Counted from the first letter of the stretch, positions 37,956 to 47,442 are shown. The stretch: 64,000 bases of DNA from Mucilaginibacter gossypii (GCF_900100945.1 NZ_FNCG01000016.1:113188-177187); one strand, 5' to 3'. A program made the numbers and translations. Notes: a model not told the origin generated them from the letters alone.

Positions 37956-37987
37956 CAAACTTAAACACCCGCTCAATTTTTCGCCAA
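37956..37987 (-). promoter_or_regulatory. Promoter of the moxR-bat operon
   Basis: On the minus strand TTG (37987-37985) and TAAGTTTG (37963-37956) are 21 bases apart, the Bacteroidota minus-33/minus-7 pattern. The minus-7 box ends 22 bases before the chosen start codon. Confidence 0.65.
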
Positions 37988-38227
37988 CTAAAATCCATGC
38001 TTAAATGTTAAAAAGTGTTAAATCGTTATATATCGCGGCGGATATATCTGTTTAACACTCACAATGTTTGGTGATAATTGTTAAATCCGGCTATGTTAAG
38101 TCCCAATATACACTATTTAGCCGCTTGCGGTAATATATAACGTGTTAAAACGGGTTTTATTGAATTGGCATAGGTTAAAGTTTTCCGGACTTTATTATCT
38201 ATTTTTAATCAACATTATCCGGGCGAT

Positions 38228-39259
38228 ATGAAAAAGAGAAGATTGTTTTTTATGCTGGTGATAACCGTCGTTTCGGCAATGGCTGCGAGGGCGCAAAATA
38301 TGTATAAAAACATCCCTCTGCCAAAAGCCATCAACGGTGTAAACGAAGAATTTTCGGGTATGACTATTTATGGCGGTCGCCTTTACCTCGAACCGCAATA
38401 TGGCGATCATAAAGAAACAAAATTGGATGGTACATTTAACCTGTATAGCATCCTTGCAGATAGCATCAACAGGGTTATAGATGGACAGGACACAGCATTA
38501 TCAGCCTTTAAAACCATCAGCGTAAAAAATTTGAACTTGCTCCCCGATTCTGTAAAAGCAAACTATGAAGGCTTTGAAGCTATCAGCATCGCTAATAATA
38601 CGGTTTTCCTTTCTATCGAAACGGACGATAAATACCCATACTGTTTTGTGCTGAAGGGCAAATTAGATACCTTTAAAGGAGAAGTGATAATTGACCCGGA
38701 GCATTTTATTTCCCTGCGAAGATATCCACCCATCAGCAATGCCGGGTTTGAAAGTGTTACCTATCTCCCTAAAGAAAACAAGTTGCTGGCTTATTATGAG
38801 TTTAATGCAATGTCTAAAGGTGGCTGCGGCTACTTGATAGATACTTCGTTTAGTAAGATGCCTCAGCAAATTACAACACCATTCCTGTATTTCAGGATTA
38901 CGGACATAGCAGCAGCCGGTGACGGGAAGATCTACGGTGTAAATTATTTCTGGAACGGTGATTACGATGCTTATCTAAATAACGATTGGGTGAAAAAGTC
39001 AGAGGCTAATATTAGCAAAGCAGTCCCGGAGATTGGCAGTAAATTAAGAACCGATCCTAACTACCTCCATAACAACCCTTACGCTGCAATAGTAATGTTG
39101 AATACCCGTAAAAGTAAGCAGTGGAAATATATACGTTCATTTGATGGTGTTAAAAATAACTGGGAAGGTATAGCCCTGTTTAAGAAGGGGGCATTGATTG
39201 TTACCGATGCCAACAGTAGTAGTAAGCAGGTTTGCAGGTTGGTTTACGTGGATTTTTGA
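38228..39259 (+). CDS. Exported beta-propeller-like protein (phytase-esterase-like)
   Basis: A 343-residue protein with a signal peptide (RLFFMLVITVVSAMAARAQ). The blocks NYEGFEAISIANNTVFLSIE, GFESVTYLPKENKLLAYYE and NNWEGIALFKKGALIVTDAN form a repeated motif in which a Glu-Gly/Glu-Ser turn precedes a strand. This resembles the esterase-like domain of phytase or SdiA-regulated propellers. No substrate can be named. It is divergent from the moxR-bat operon with a 293-base spacer. Confidence 0.55.
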   Translation: MKKRRLFFMLVITVVSAMAARAQNMYKNIPLPKAINGVNEEFSGMTIYGGRLYLEPQYGDHKETKLDGTFNLYSILADSINRVIDGQDTALSAFKTISVKNLNLLPDSVKANYEGFEAISIANNTVFLSIETDDKYPYCFVLKGKLDTFKGEVIIDPEHFISLRRYPPISNAGFESVTYLPKENKLLAYYEFNAMSKGGCGYLIDTSFSKMPQQITTPFLYFRITDIAAAGDGKIYGVNYFWNGDYDAYLNNDWVKKSEANISKAVPEIGSKLRTDPNYLHNNPYAAIVMLNTRKSKQWKYIRSFDGVKNNWEGIALFKKGALIVTDANSSSKQVCRLVYVDF

Positions 39260-39870
39260 GGAAACTAAAAAGAGGATGTCATGCTGAGTGATTTAAATCC
39301 GGTGGCCTCTGAAGGTAAAATGACATCTGCGTCAAGTCATTGCTGTAAGGAATGAAGCAATCCCCGACAGGCTGGTAACGGGCTTCATTAGTATTTGACT
39401 TACATCGTCGCGCTCCTGGCCGCGCGGGGCCAGTTACTTTTGTCGCCACAAAAGTAACCAAAAAGGCTTACAGCAGAGAGGCTTCTTTGCGCACAAACTG
39501 GCCCCATAGCCATCGGCACGGCCTTCACCCTGCAAAACGAACAGAACCACGGCTGTAATTATTTTGCCCCGATTCGCACACATATACCCACCACTTCTGC
39601 AAAAACTTGCTATGCCCTGCAGCCGCACCGCCCAGCATCGTTCTGCTCGTTTTCACCCGAAGCTGATCTGCTGCGAAAAACCATATTTTTTATCTTGTCA
39701 TGGGTAGGTTCTCGAAGCATGGTGGGCAGGCCTCTGCGCGCGACCCTTCGACAAGCCCAGGGTGACAGGCCGGCACGTAAAGAAAAAGGATGTTATGCTT
39801 AGGTTCTCGAAGCATAGTGGACGGGCCTTCGTAACCCTTCGACTAACCCTGGGCGACAGGCGATGAGCCG
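39260..39870. repeat. Intergenic repeat cluster, no gene
   Basis: This 611-base stretch has no supportable ORF. It holds a gatgtcatgctgagtg fragment (39275-39290), a perfect 11-bp palindrome gttacttttgt/acaaaagtaac with loop cgcc (39433-39458), and two related copies of a sequence with ggttctcgaagcat (39708 and 39801) and cccttcgac (39743 and 39836). It looks like a landing area for decayed dispersed repeats. Confidence 0.6.
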
Positions 39871-39895
39871 AAAAAAGCCGCTCATCGCGGCTTTT
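39871..39895 (-). terminator. Terminator of the ileS-dksA-lspA operon
   Basis: The stem aaaagccgc/gcggctttt with a 5-nt loop gives, on the minus strand, a hairpin followed by six U. It lies 24 bases after the lspA stop. Confidence 0.8.
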
Positions 39896-39918
39896 GATAT
39901 ATTAAGTATTTAATAATT

Positions 39919-40524
39919 CTATTCTTCAACCATTTCGCTGTTGGGGCTGGCTACTTCTGGTTTTTCGTGTTTAAAATAGCGTTTCTGGTATAAGAGGATC
40001 ATAATTACGCCTACACAGATAGAGGCATCGGCCAGGTTAAAAACCGGCCTGAAAAACTCGAATGACTCGCCTGCCCAAAATGGGAACCAAGACGGATAGG
40101 TGCCACGCAATAGCGGGAAGTAAAACATATCAACCACGCGGCCATGAAATAAGGGCGCATATTTATACATTATACCATAAAAGGTTGAATCGATAATATT
40201 GCCCATGGCGCCGGCTAAAATGAGCGCTACGTTCATGATGAGCCCGCGGTGGTATTTGTGTTTAATTAAATAAATAAGGGTGTAAATTATACCGCAAACC
40301 GCAACTATGCGAAACAACGTTAACGCCAGTTTGCCCGCATCGCCGCCCCATTCCATACCAAATGCCATACCGTTATTTTCGGTGTAGTGCAGCATTCCCC
40401 TGCTTCCCAGGAAGCGAATTTCGTCCTGGAGCTGCATGTGTGCACGTACCCAGGTCTTGATGATCTGGTCGGCAAGGATGATGAAGGCAGCAGTTAAAAA
40501 AGGTTTGGTATAAGCAGCCTTCAT
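39919..40524 (-). CDS. lspA: Lipoprotein signal peptidase II (LspA)
   Basis: A 201-residue polytopic aspartyl protease that cleaves the signal peptide of prolipoproteins in the inner membrane. The two catalytic aspartates sit in N-I-I-D112-S and F-N-L-A-D166-A, with the usual GRVVDMF block at 128-134. It has four membrane segments. It is longer than E. coli LspA by a loop before the second aspartate (WFPFWAGESFEFFRP). It is the last gene of the ileS-dksA-like-lspA operon, an arrangement common in Bacteroidota. Confidence 0.92.
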   Translation of the reverse strand: MKAAYTKPFLTAAFIILADQIIKTWVRAHMQLQDEIRFLGSRGMLHYTENNGMAFGMEWGGDAGKLALTLFRIVAVCGIIYTLIYLIKHKYHRGLIMNVALILAGAMGNIIDSTFYGIMYKYAPLFHGRVVDMFYFPLLRGTYPSWFPFWAGESFEFFRPVFNLADASICVGVIMILLYQKRYFKHEKPEVASPNSEMVEE

Positions 40525-40908
40525 TTATTGCTTTAATTTAGCTTCCATAGAGAGGGTTGTGTGCGGAACAGCACGTAAACGCTCTTTCGGGATCAGCTTG
40601 CCTGTTTCGCGGCAAACACCATAAGTTTTATTTTCAATACGTACAAGGGCAGCTTCAAGCTGCTCAATAAACTTTTTTTGACGGGCGGCCAATTGGTTTA
40701 TCTGCTCTTTTTCAAGCGTGGCCGAACCATCTTCTAATGTTTTGTAAGTACCGGCAGTATCATCGGTGCCGTTGGCATTAGGCGAACTCAATGAGGTAGC
40801 CAATGAGTTTAATTCCTCGCGGGCTATGCGCATTTTATCCAGGATAATCCCTTTAAATTCCTGCAGGTCAGCTTCAGAATATCTGGTTTTTTCTTGTTCT
40901 TGTTTCAT
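40525..40908 (-). CDS. TraR/DksA-family protein lacking a full zinc site
   Basis: A 127-residue protein with the coiled-coil half of DksA/TraR (YSEADLQEFKGIILDKMRIA; LEKEQINQLAARQKKFIEQL) and a C-terminal block of the form YGVCRETGKLIPKERLRAVP. Only one of the four zinc cysteines remains (a Thr stands in place of the second), so it probably folds without zinc. DksA proteins act in the secondary channel of RNA polymerase. It overlaps the ileS stop by one base and abuts lspA. Confidence 0.78.
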   Translation of the reverse strand: MKQEQEKTRYSEADLQEFKGIILDKMRIAREELNSLATSLSSPNANGTDDTAGTYKTLEDGSATLEKEQINQLAARQKKFIEQLEAALVRIENKTYGVCRETGKLIPKERLRAVPHTTLSMEAKLKQ

Positions 40909-43900
40909 TATACTTTACTAATAGCAATCAATATTTCTTGTTCGTCAATTGTAACAGGCTCGCCCCCGGTAAGGTTATCCACAAACGTAATGCTGTCGGC
41001 CAAAATTTCGGCGCAAATGTAGGATAGATTGTTTTCCACGGCCTCTCTGATCGCCGGGGTGCTGCTTACCTGCACGTTTATCCTGTCAGTTACTTCAAAT
41101 CCTTTGGTCTTACGTATATTCTGCACACGGTTGATAAACTCGCGCGAGATACCTTCCTGTTTTAATTCATTGGTTATGGTAACATCTAAAGCCACGGTTA
41201 GTTTTCCCAGATTTGCTACCTGCCATCCGGGTACATCTTCGGCTATAATCTCTACATCGGTAGCCAATACTTCGTATTTGCCATCAAGAACCGGGATGTT
41301 GCCATTGGCTTCTAAAGCGGCTATATCATCCTGGGAGAAATTTGTGATGGCTTCGGCTACAACTTTCATATCCTTACCAACTTTTTGGCCTAAGGCCTTG
41401 AAGTTTGGCTTTATTTTCTTTTTAATGAAACCTGCGGTATCGGTAATATACTCGATATCCTTAATGTTGGTTTCAGACAAAATCAGGTCTTTAACCTCCT
41501 CAACGTGTAATTTAAAGCTTTTATCCAGTATTGGCAATAAAATTTTGCTCAATGGCTGGCGCACGTTGATATTCACCTTTTTACGTAACGAAAGCGCTAA
41601 CGACGAAACATCCTGTGCAAGTTGCATACGCTCTTCCAGTTCGGCATCAACCAGTGCGCTGTTGTACTCGGGGAAGTAAGCAAGGTGTACCGATTCAAAC
41701 TCTTCCTTGCGGGTAACAGCGTTCAGGTCACAATATAACCTATCGGCAAAGAATGGTGCAATTGGAGACATCAGTTTGCTGATAGAAATTAAACAGGTAT
41801 ATAAAGTTTGATAAGCCGAAAGTTTATCTTCTGTGTTATCAGATTTCCAGAAACGGCGGCGGCTTAAACGGATAAACCAGTTACTGAAATGCACGTCAAC
41901 AAATTCCTGGATAGCACGGGCCGCCTTGGTTGGCTCAAAATCGGCATAATAACCGTCAACTTCTTTGCTTAAAGTGTTTAACAGGGATATGATCCAACGG
42001 TCTATCTCCGGGCGTTTGCGGTTCTCTATCTCTGGTTCACTGTATGTGAACTTATCAATATTGGCATATAATGTAAAGAACGAGTAGGTATTGTACAGCG
42101 TGCCAAAAAACTTACGCCTAACTTCATCTATCCCCTCTTCATTAAATTTAAGGTTATCCCAAGGCGATGCATTGCTGATCATATACCAGCGGGCGGCATC
42201 AGCGCCATATTTTTCGATGGTTTCGAACGGATCAGCGGCATTGCCTAATCGTTTAGACATTTTGTTGCCGTTTTTATCCAGCACCAAACCATTGGATACC
42301 ACGTTTTTAAAGGCGATGCCTTTATTACCTACCTGCTCATTGATGGCTTTCACCTCATCACTTGCTTCGCTTAGCATTACCGCTATGGCATGCAAGGTGA
42401 AGAACCAGCCGCGGGTTTGGTCAACGCCCTCGGCAATGAAATCTGCCGGGTAAGCATTCTTAAATTCCTCCTGGCCTTCAAATGGGAAATGCCATTGTGC
42501 GTAAGGCATAGCGCCCGAATCAAACCAAACGTCAATCAGGTCGGGCTCGCGCAGCATTTTATTGCCGGTTGATGATACTAAAACAACATCATCAACATAA
42601 GGGCGGTGCATGTCTTCCAGCACAAAACCTTCGGGCATGAAACCTGCTTTGATCGATTTCGCGATCTCTGCATTTAACTCGGCAATTGAACCAATGCAGA
42701 TCTCTTCTGTACCGTTTTCTTCGCGCCAGATAGGCAGCGGGGTGCCCCAGTAGCGTGAACGCGATAGGTTCCAGTCCACTAAATTTTCCAGCCAGTTACC
42801 AAAACGGCCTGTACCGGTTGATTCCGGTTTCCAGTTGATGGTTTTGTTCAGCTCCACCATTTTATCCTTCACCGCTGTGGTGCGGATAAACCAGCTATCG
42901 AGCGGATAATATAGTATCGGCTCGTCGCTGCGCCATGAGTGCGGGTAGCTGTGTTCGTATTTCTTAACGTCGAACGCGCGGTTCTCGGTTTTTAATTTGA
43001 TAGAGATGAGTACGTCGGTCGGTTTAAAACCTTCTTCGGCACGCTCGGCGTCGGTATAATATTCTTCCTTAACGTAACGGCCGGCGTAATCGGTAACTTC
43101 ATCAACAAAACGGCCTTGTTTGTTCACCAACGGAACATCTTTGCCGGTTTCGTCTTTCACCATTACTGATGGAACATTGTTTTCCTTACATGCCCTGAAG
43201 TCATCCGCACCAAAAACAGATGCGGTATGTACTATACCAGTACCATCTTCGGTAGTAACAAAGTCGGCAGGAATAACGCGGAACGCATTTTTCTCCAGAT
43301 CCTCGTTGGTTACATAAGGCATCAACTGCTCGTAGTGGATGCCCACCAGTTGACTGCCTTTTACTTCTGCCTCAATTTTCCATGGGATGATCTTATTACC
43401 ACCTTTGTAATCAGCGAACGAAGCGTTCTCGCCTTCAGCTTTAAAGTATTTCTTAATCAGGTCTTTAGCCAAAACTACACAAACCGGCAGGTAAGTGTAA
43501 GGGTTAAAGGTACTGATCTTAACGTAGGTAATGGCTTCGCCAACTGCGAGGGCGCAGTTTGATGGTAAAGTCCATGGGGTGGTTGTCCAGGCCAGAATAA
43601 ATACCTCGGTATCTATGCCGTTAAACAAAAACTCCGAATCATTATCGCGTTTAACTTTAAACTGGGCGGTGATGGTGGTATCCTTCACCATTTTGTAGGT
43701 GCCCGGCTGGTTAAGCTCGTGTGAGCTAAGGCCGGTACCTGATTTTGGAGAGTATGGCTGTACGGTGTAACCTTTATACAGCAGATCTTTATTGTGCAGC
43801 TGTTTAAGAATCCACCAAAGGCTTTCAATGTATTCGTTTTTGTAAGTGATGTACGGATCGTTTAGGTCGACCCAGTAACCCATTTTCTCGGTCAGGTCGT

Positions 43901-44291
43901 TCCAAACGTCGGTATAGCGCATTACCTCCTTACGGCAGGCATCGTTATAATCTTTTACGCTTATTTTTTTGCCGATATCATCTTTAGTGATGCCCAGGGC
44001 CTTTTCAACGGCAAGCTCAATAGGCAAACCGTGGGTATCCCAGCCGCCTTTACGTTTTACCTGGTAGCCTTTAAGGGTTTTGTAGCGGCAAAAAATATCT
44101 TTAATTGAGCGCGACATTACGTGGTGAATCCCGGGCATACCATTAGCGCTCGGTGGCCCTTCATAAAAAGTATAAGGGCTACCCGCCGGACGGCTGGTAA
44201 TGCTTTTTTCGAAAATGTTTTTCTGTTTCCAGAAGTCCAGTATCTCTTTGCCGGTTTGCGATAAGTTTAACTGCTTATATTCCTTGTACAT
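40908..44291 (-). CDS. ileS: Isoleucyl-tRNA synthetase
   Basis: A 1127-residue class I synthetase. The HIGH-type motif is in PPSANGMPGIHHVMSR near residue 50, and the KMSKR motif is K677-M-S-K-R681. Editing-domain blocks are visible (WTTTPWTLPSNCALAV; GTGIVHTASVFGADDF). The length and the IHH variant are those of the longer eukaryote-like IleRS type (IleS2-like), which is often less sensitive to mupirocin. That sensitivity statement is family knowledge, not measured here. It is first in its operon. Confidence 0.95.
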   Translation of the reverse strand: MYKEYKQLNLSQTGKEILDFWKQKNIFEKSITSRPAGSPYTFYEGPPSANGMPGIHHVMSRSIKDIFCRYKTLKGYQVKRKGGWDTHGLPIELAVEKALGITKDDIGKKISVKDYNDACRKEVMRYTDVWNDLTEKMGYWVDLNDPYITYKNEYIESLWWILKQLHNKDLLYKGYTVQPYSPKSGTGLSSHELNQPGTYKMVKDTTITAQFKVKRDNDSEFLFNGIDTEVFILAWTTTPWTLPSNCALAVGEAITYVKISTFNPYTYLPVCVVLAKDLIKKYFKAEGENASFADYKGGNKIIPWKIEAEVKGSQLVGIHYEQLMPYVTNEDLEKNAFRVIPADFVTTEDGTGIVHTASVFGADDFRACKENNVPSVMVKDETGKDVPLVNKQGRFVDEVTDYAGRYVKEEYYTDAERAEEGFKPTDVLISIKLKTENRAFDVKKYEHSYPHSWRSDEPILYYPLDSWFIRTTAVKDKMVELNKTINWKPESTGTGRFGNWLENLVDWNLSRSRYWGTPLPIWREENGTEEICIGSIAELNAEIAKSIKAGFMPEGFVLEDMHRPYVDDVVLVSSTGNKMLREPDLIDVWFDSGAMPYAQWHFPFEGQEEFKNAYPADFIAEGVDQTRGWFFTLHAIAVMLSEASDEVKAINEQVGNKGIAFKNVVSNGLVLDKNGNKMSKRLGNAADPFETIEKYGADAARWYMISNASPWDNLKFNEEGIDEVRRKFFGTLYNTYSFFTLYANIDKFTYSEPEIENRKRPEIDRWIISLLNTLSKEVDGYYADFEPTKAARAIQEFVDVHFSNWFIRLSRRRFWKSDNTEDKLSAYQTLYTCLISISKLMSPIAPFFADRLYCDLNAVTRKEEFESVHLAYFPEYNSALVDAELEERMQLAQDVSSLALSLRKKVNINVRQPLSKILLPILDKSFKLHVEEVKDLILSETNIKDIEYITDTAGFIKKKIKPNFKALGQKVGKDMKVVAEAITNFSQDDIAALEANGNIPVLDGKYEVLATDVEIIAEDVPGWQVANLGKLTVALDVTITNELKQEGISREFINRVQNIRKTKGFEVTDRINVQVSSTPAIREAVENNLSYICAEILADSITFVDNLTGGEPVTIDEQEILIAISKV

Positions 44292-44321
44292 CTATAATTT
44301 CACCTCGTTTTTAAGAGGTTG

Positions 44322-44329
44322 CAAAAATA
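44322..44329 (-). promoter_or_regulatory. Minus-7 box for the ileS operon
   Basis: On the minus strand TATTTTTG matches TAnnTTTG and lies 30 bases before the ileS start codon. A short palindrome (cctcgtttttaagagg, 44303-44318) sits between box and start. No T-box leader is visible. Confidence 0.6.
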
Positions 44330-44363
44330 CAGAATTTAAAAATGATTTTTTTAATTTACGCCG

Positions 44364-44558
44364 ATGAAAAATAAAGCAAAACGCTCTGTTTATCTTTTAT
44401 TAATCGGGATAATCCTGTTTTCGGCAGGGATGGCCATTCCCAGCGGCCCCAACGAAAAATGGGATGATTATGCGCGCGGTGCGGGAGCTGGTTTATTTAT
44501 TGCCGGCTTTATCGGCCTGGTGACCTGGCTTATTGACGTGGTGAAGGAAAATAAGTAA
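44364..44558 (+). CDS. Small two-segment membrane protein (64 aa)
   Basis: A 64-residue protein with two hydrophobic segments (VYLLLIGIILFSAGMAI and GAGLFIAGFIGLVTWLI) joined by a short polar loop (PSGPNEKWDDYARG). It has a basic N-terminus and a Lys/Glu C-terminus. I do not recognise the family. It is divergent from ileS with a 72-base spacer and a plausible AUG start. Confidence 0.55.
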   Translation: MKNKAKRSVYLLLIGIILFSAGMAIPSGPNEKWDDYARGAGAGLFIAGFIGLVTWLIDVVKENK

Positions 44559-45165
44559 GCCTTAGGTACTGAGTTGTTGGTCGTAAGTCTTAAGTTCAAA
44601 GTTGGATAGGCAGTGCAGCATTGCTCAACCGGAACCGCCGCGGTATTTTAATCATAAATCGCTGATCTCACGGTTGGTTGGCTCTTGCCGATGTTGGTAT
44701 TGTTACCAACGTCTTTACGCTATGCTTGTGGCGTAGTTCTCCATTAAAAAGACAAATGGACAAAGATGTTTTTGACAACACCAACATCGGTGCTAAATAC
44801 TTTCGACTCAGGACTTTTTTATATACTAAAATTTTAGTTGATGCGTTATGGATAAGGGTAAAAAATAAAAGCCTCCTTGCACTCGCTGCTTGGAGGCTTT
44901 AAACCTAAACCTTATCACAAATCAAGGTGGTAACCTTGTATTGAAATAGTTACAAATCTACTATAAGAATTATTAAAATCAAAAAAAAACCGACGAATAG
45001 ATTAAATGAATCGACGGATTATCAAAAACTATCGTTTTTTGTTTAAATTTTTCTAAAAAATTAAAAATATTGCGGGCAGGTAACTCGTTTTCCCAAAATA
45101 AAACAGGTTGTCAGGGAAATGAAATTCGCTGTAGCGTTTCGGATGAATACAGCAGGTTTGACCGG
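44559..45165. other. Intergenic region with an inverted repeat and a terminator
   Basis: There is no gene here. An 11-bp inverted repeat ccgatgttggt (44688-44698) and accaacatcgg (44780-44790) brackets 81 bases of mixed sequence. The AT-rich remainder (44940-45110) carries no motif I can support. Confidence 0.45.
44868..44900 (-). terminator. Terminator hairpin downstream of the LRR-kinase gene
   Basis: Stem aaagcctcc/ggaggcttt. On the minus strand it is followed by TTTTATTTTT, so it best serves transcription coming from the LRR-kinase gene, 266 bases away. Confidence 0.6.
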
Positions 45166-46467
45166 CTATTTTAATCCGGAAAATTTTGCGTTTAAATATT
45201 GAAATGTGGGTCTGTTTGTTAATTGTTCGCTAAGGCAGCTTTCTTTCAAAACTAATAACTTTTTAAGATCAGGATGTTCTGTATCATTGCATAGCCTTGC
45301 CAGGTCGTCTAATAAATAGCCAAAAGCCCTTACTTCAAGCCGTTCAAGTTTGTTGGCTATTGTTGTATTGGCTTTATCATAAAAGCAGGCTGCCCCGAAA
45401 TCGCTGAACAGTGTGTTGGCTTCATCATCAATCAAAATATTGTGTGCATACAGGTCGCTGTGCATAATCCCCTTGTAGTGCAGATGCTCCGCTACGGATG
45501 CAATGGTGCCTGCAATTTTTAGTACCTGTTCGGGTGTCAGAGTCTGGTCAGGCTTAAAAACATCACGCGTGCAGCTAACAAGGCTGGGAGGCTGGCCGAG
45601 ATTGTAAAAACTCCCTGGTATGAGTTTCATCACCAGGCCTTTTTTATTTCCAGGATGATTGGCGATTTGGCCTATTAATTCTACCAATCCGTCATGGTTG
45701 CCTGCGGTAATACAGGCGTTCATCTCATCTTCGGGCAGGCCATCGCTGGTAATTGCTCCTTTGAATATTTTAACCGCAACTTCAGTGGTTTCACCGGCAT
45801 GCCTCCAGGTAGCTTTGGAGATAACACCGGATGCGCCTTCGCCGAGCAATTGGTTAATTTCCAATTCGCTGCTATCAATTGCTGTAAGTGAATGTACAGT
45901 TGGTTTATAGCTGAAAGGATTACCCGAAAAAGCCAGCCATGATAGTTTGGGCATAGATAAGAGCCATCCGGGAAATTCACTTAGTTGATTGGCGGAAATC
46001 CGGAGTAACTCCAGGTTACGGCAGCCAGCAAGTGTAGCCGGCAGTTTTGTTAGTCTGTTACCTGCAAGCATTAGTTTCTGCATCCTGCTGCAATTGCCTG
46101 TTTCGGCAGGTAATTCGGTAACCTTGTTGTTGGTGAGGATGAGCCAGCGAAGATTAGGATTAAGCGATGCCGGCGGTACGGTTTTTATCTGGTTTGATTT
46201 AAAGCCAACAATATCCAACAACGGACAATCGGACAATACTTCCGGCAAAATAGTGAATTGGTTTTCTGAGCAGAAAAAGATCTTCAGTTTTTTGAGCCGG
46301 CCAAAATCTGACGGTAATGCGTTCAGTTTATTGAATGAAAGATCAAGATATTCCAGTGTATCTGCCAGTTCAAAAATTTCAACAGGAAAGTGGGAAAGAT
46401 TTTCTGATAGTTTAAGCGATACTGCTCCTTTTAATTCTCCGTTTTTTAACTGTTTTAACGTTTGCAT
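45166..46467 (-). CDS. Leucine-rich-repeat protein with eukaryotic-like kinase domain
   Basis: A 433-residue fusion. Residues 35-190 hold about seven LRRs of the LxxLxxLxLxxNxLxxLP type (LEYLDLSFNKLNALP; MQKLMLAGNRLTKLP). Residues 205-430 form a kinase domain: glycine loop G209-E-G-A-S-G214, Lys233 (VAVKIFKG), catalytic H336-S-D338 in place of HRD, Asn343 and D356-F-G. These residues suggest an active kinase. It has no signal peptide and no membrane span. No cognate phosphatase or receptor is nearby. Substrate and signal are unknown. Confidence 0.85.
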   Translation of the reverse strand: MQTLKQLKNGELKGAVSLKLSENLSHFPVEIFELADTLEYLDLSFNKLNALPSDFGRLKKLKIFFCSENQFTILPEVLSDCPLLDIVGFKSNQIKTVPPASLNPNLRWLILTNNKVTELPAETGNCSRMQKLMLAGNRLTKLPATLAGCRNLELLRISANQLSEFPGWLLSMPKLSWLAFSGNPFSYKPTVHSLTAIDSSELEINQLLGEGASGVISKATWRHAGETTEVAVKIFKGAITSDGLPEDEMNACITAGNHDGLVELIGQIANHPGNKKGLVMKLIPGSFYNLGQPPSLVSCTRDVFKPDQTLTPEQVLKIAGTIASVAEHLHYKGIMHSDLYAHNILIDDEANTLFSDFGAACFYDKANTTIANKLERLEVRAFGYLLDDLARLCNDTEHPDLKKLLVLKESCLSEQLTNRPTFQYLNAKFSGLK

Positions 46468-46668
46468 AGGCTAAAGCAAAAGAACAAAAAATGCTTAACA
46501 TTTTGGTTGTGCCTCATATGTGATATGGTGGAATCGCGTTTAGATTTATTTAGCTTTTAAGATGATTTTTTATTTCTTAATCTACGTCATCTTTTTGTTT
46601 TTCAATTTCCTCCATTTTTGATGTATTAGTAAGAGAGATAAATAATATCAATTTAAACATCGCCATCC

Positions 46669-47442
46669 ATGGAACACAATATTACAATAATCAAGAAAGT
46701 AGCTATAAAATCGCATACAGGCTCGTTAAAGCTGATGTTTGCAATGGCAATCATCAGCTTAGTAAGTTTTACAAAAGGTTGGGCACAAACACAAGCGTCA
46801 ACTTTACCCGCTCCCGGTACATCGGTAACAATTGGCCAAATAGACGGTATAACAATATCAACTGCCGTTCAATCACCCTCCAATCAGCAAACACCACTTC
46901 AGGTAATTTGTGTTTTTGAATACACAGAAGGCGATATTTTTAATTCGCCGCCCGCATTGCCACGTAATCTTAACGGCCTTGTACATGTAGATGAGGCCTT
47001 AAAAGGGATACTCACCGAATTGCGTAAAAGCGGCCGGTTTGAAGGCAGGGCCCTGGAAACAATGCTCATTACACCGTCGGTTGGCAGCTTGCCTGCCGGA
47101 AAGTTGCTGATCATAGGGCTTGGCGACCGAAAGTCCTTTAATCCCGAACTAATGATCAGCGTTGGCCGTGTGGAAATGCGCGAAGCTTTAAGGTTGGGGG
47201 TAAGCAGTTACTCGCATGCCAGTGATTTAAAGGATGCTGGTATTGATTCGCCTACAGGCGTTGTTGCTGTAAACGTTATTAAAGGCGCTATAAGCGCCTA
47301 TGAAACGGAGGCTTTTTTGAAAAATCATTCGCTTAGTTCCGCTAAGCCTGTTACTCAAATAACGCTGCTTGCAGGGCCGACGTTCTTTCAAACCACTGCT
47401 GATGCGGTTAAAGCTTTTGTGGGTAGTTTCAAGGGGGATTAA
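46669..47442 (+). CDS. Exported stand-alone M17 aminopeptidase N-terminal domain
   Basis: A 257-residue protein with a hydrophobic leader (MFAMAIISLVSFTKGWAQ, about residues 23-40). The rest has the fold of the leucyl-aminopeptidase (M17) N-terminal domain: EGDIFNSPPALPRNLNGLVHV, GKLLIIGLGDRKSFNPELM, VGRVEMREALRLGVSSYSHA and KGAISAYETEAF, the last like the family GaxLasY block. The catalytic zinc-binding C-terminal domain is absent. Such a domain resembles a macrodomain and may bind a ligand, not hydrolyse peptides. It is a single-gene unit. Confidence 0.72.
   Translation: MEHNITIIKKVAIKSHTGSLKLMFAMAIISLVSFTKGWAQTQASTLPAPGTSVTIGQIDGITISTAVQSPSNQQTPLQVICVFEYTEGDIFNSPPALPRNLNGLVHVDEALKGILTELRKSGRFEGRALETMLITPSVGSLPAGKLLIIGLGDRKSFNPELMISVGRVEMREALRLGVSSYSHASDLKDAGIDSPTGVVAVNVIKGAISAYETEAFLKNHSLSSAKPVTQITLLAGPTFFQTTADAVKAFVGSFKGD

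Noticed and set aside
41029..41679. 216-residue ORF antisense to ileS
   Set aside because: It lies fully inside a well-identified synthetase gene and shows no domain. It is a shadow frame.
44292..44363. T-box riboswitch before ileS
   Set aside because: The leader is only about 25 bases after the predicted promoter box and shows no T-box sequence or specifier stem.
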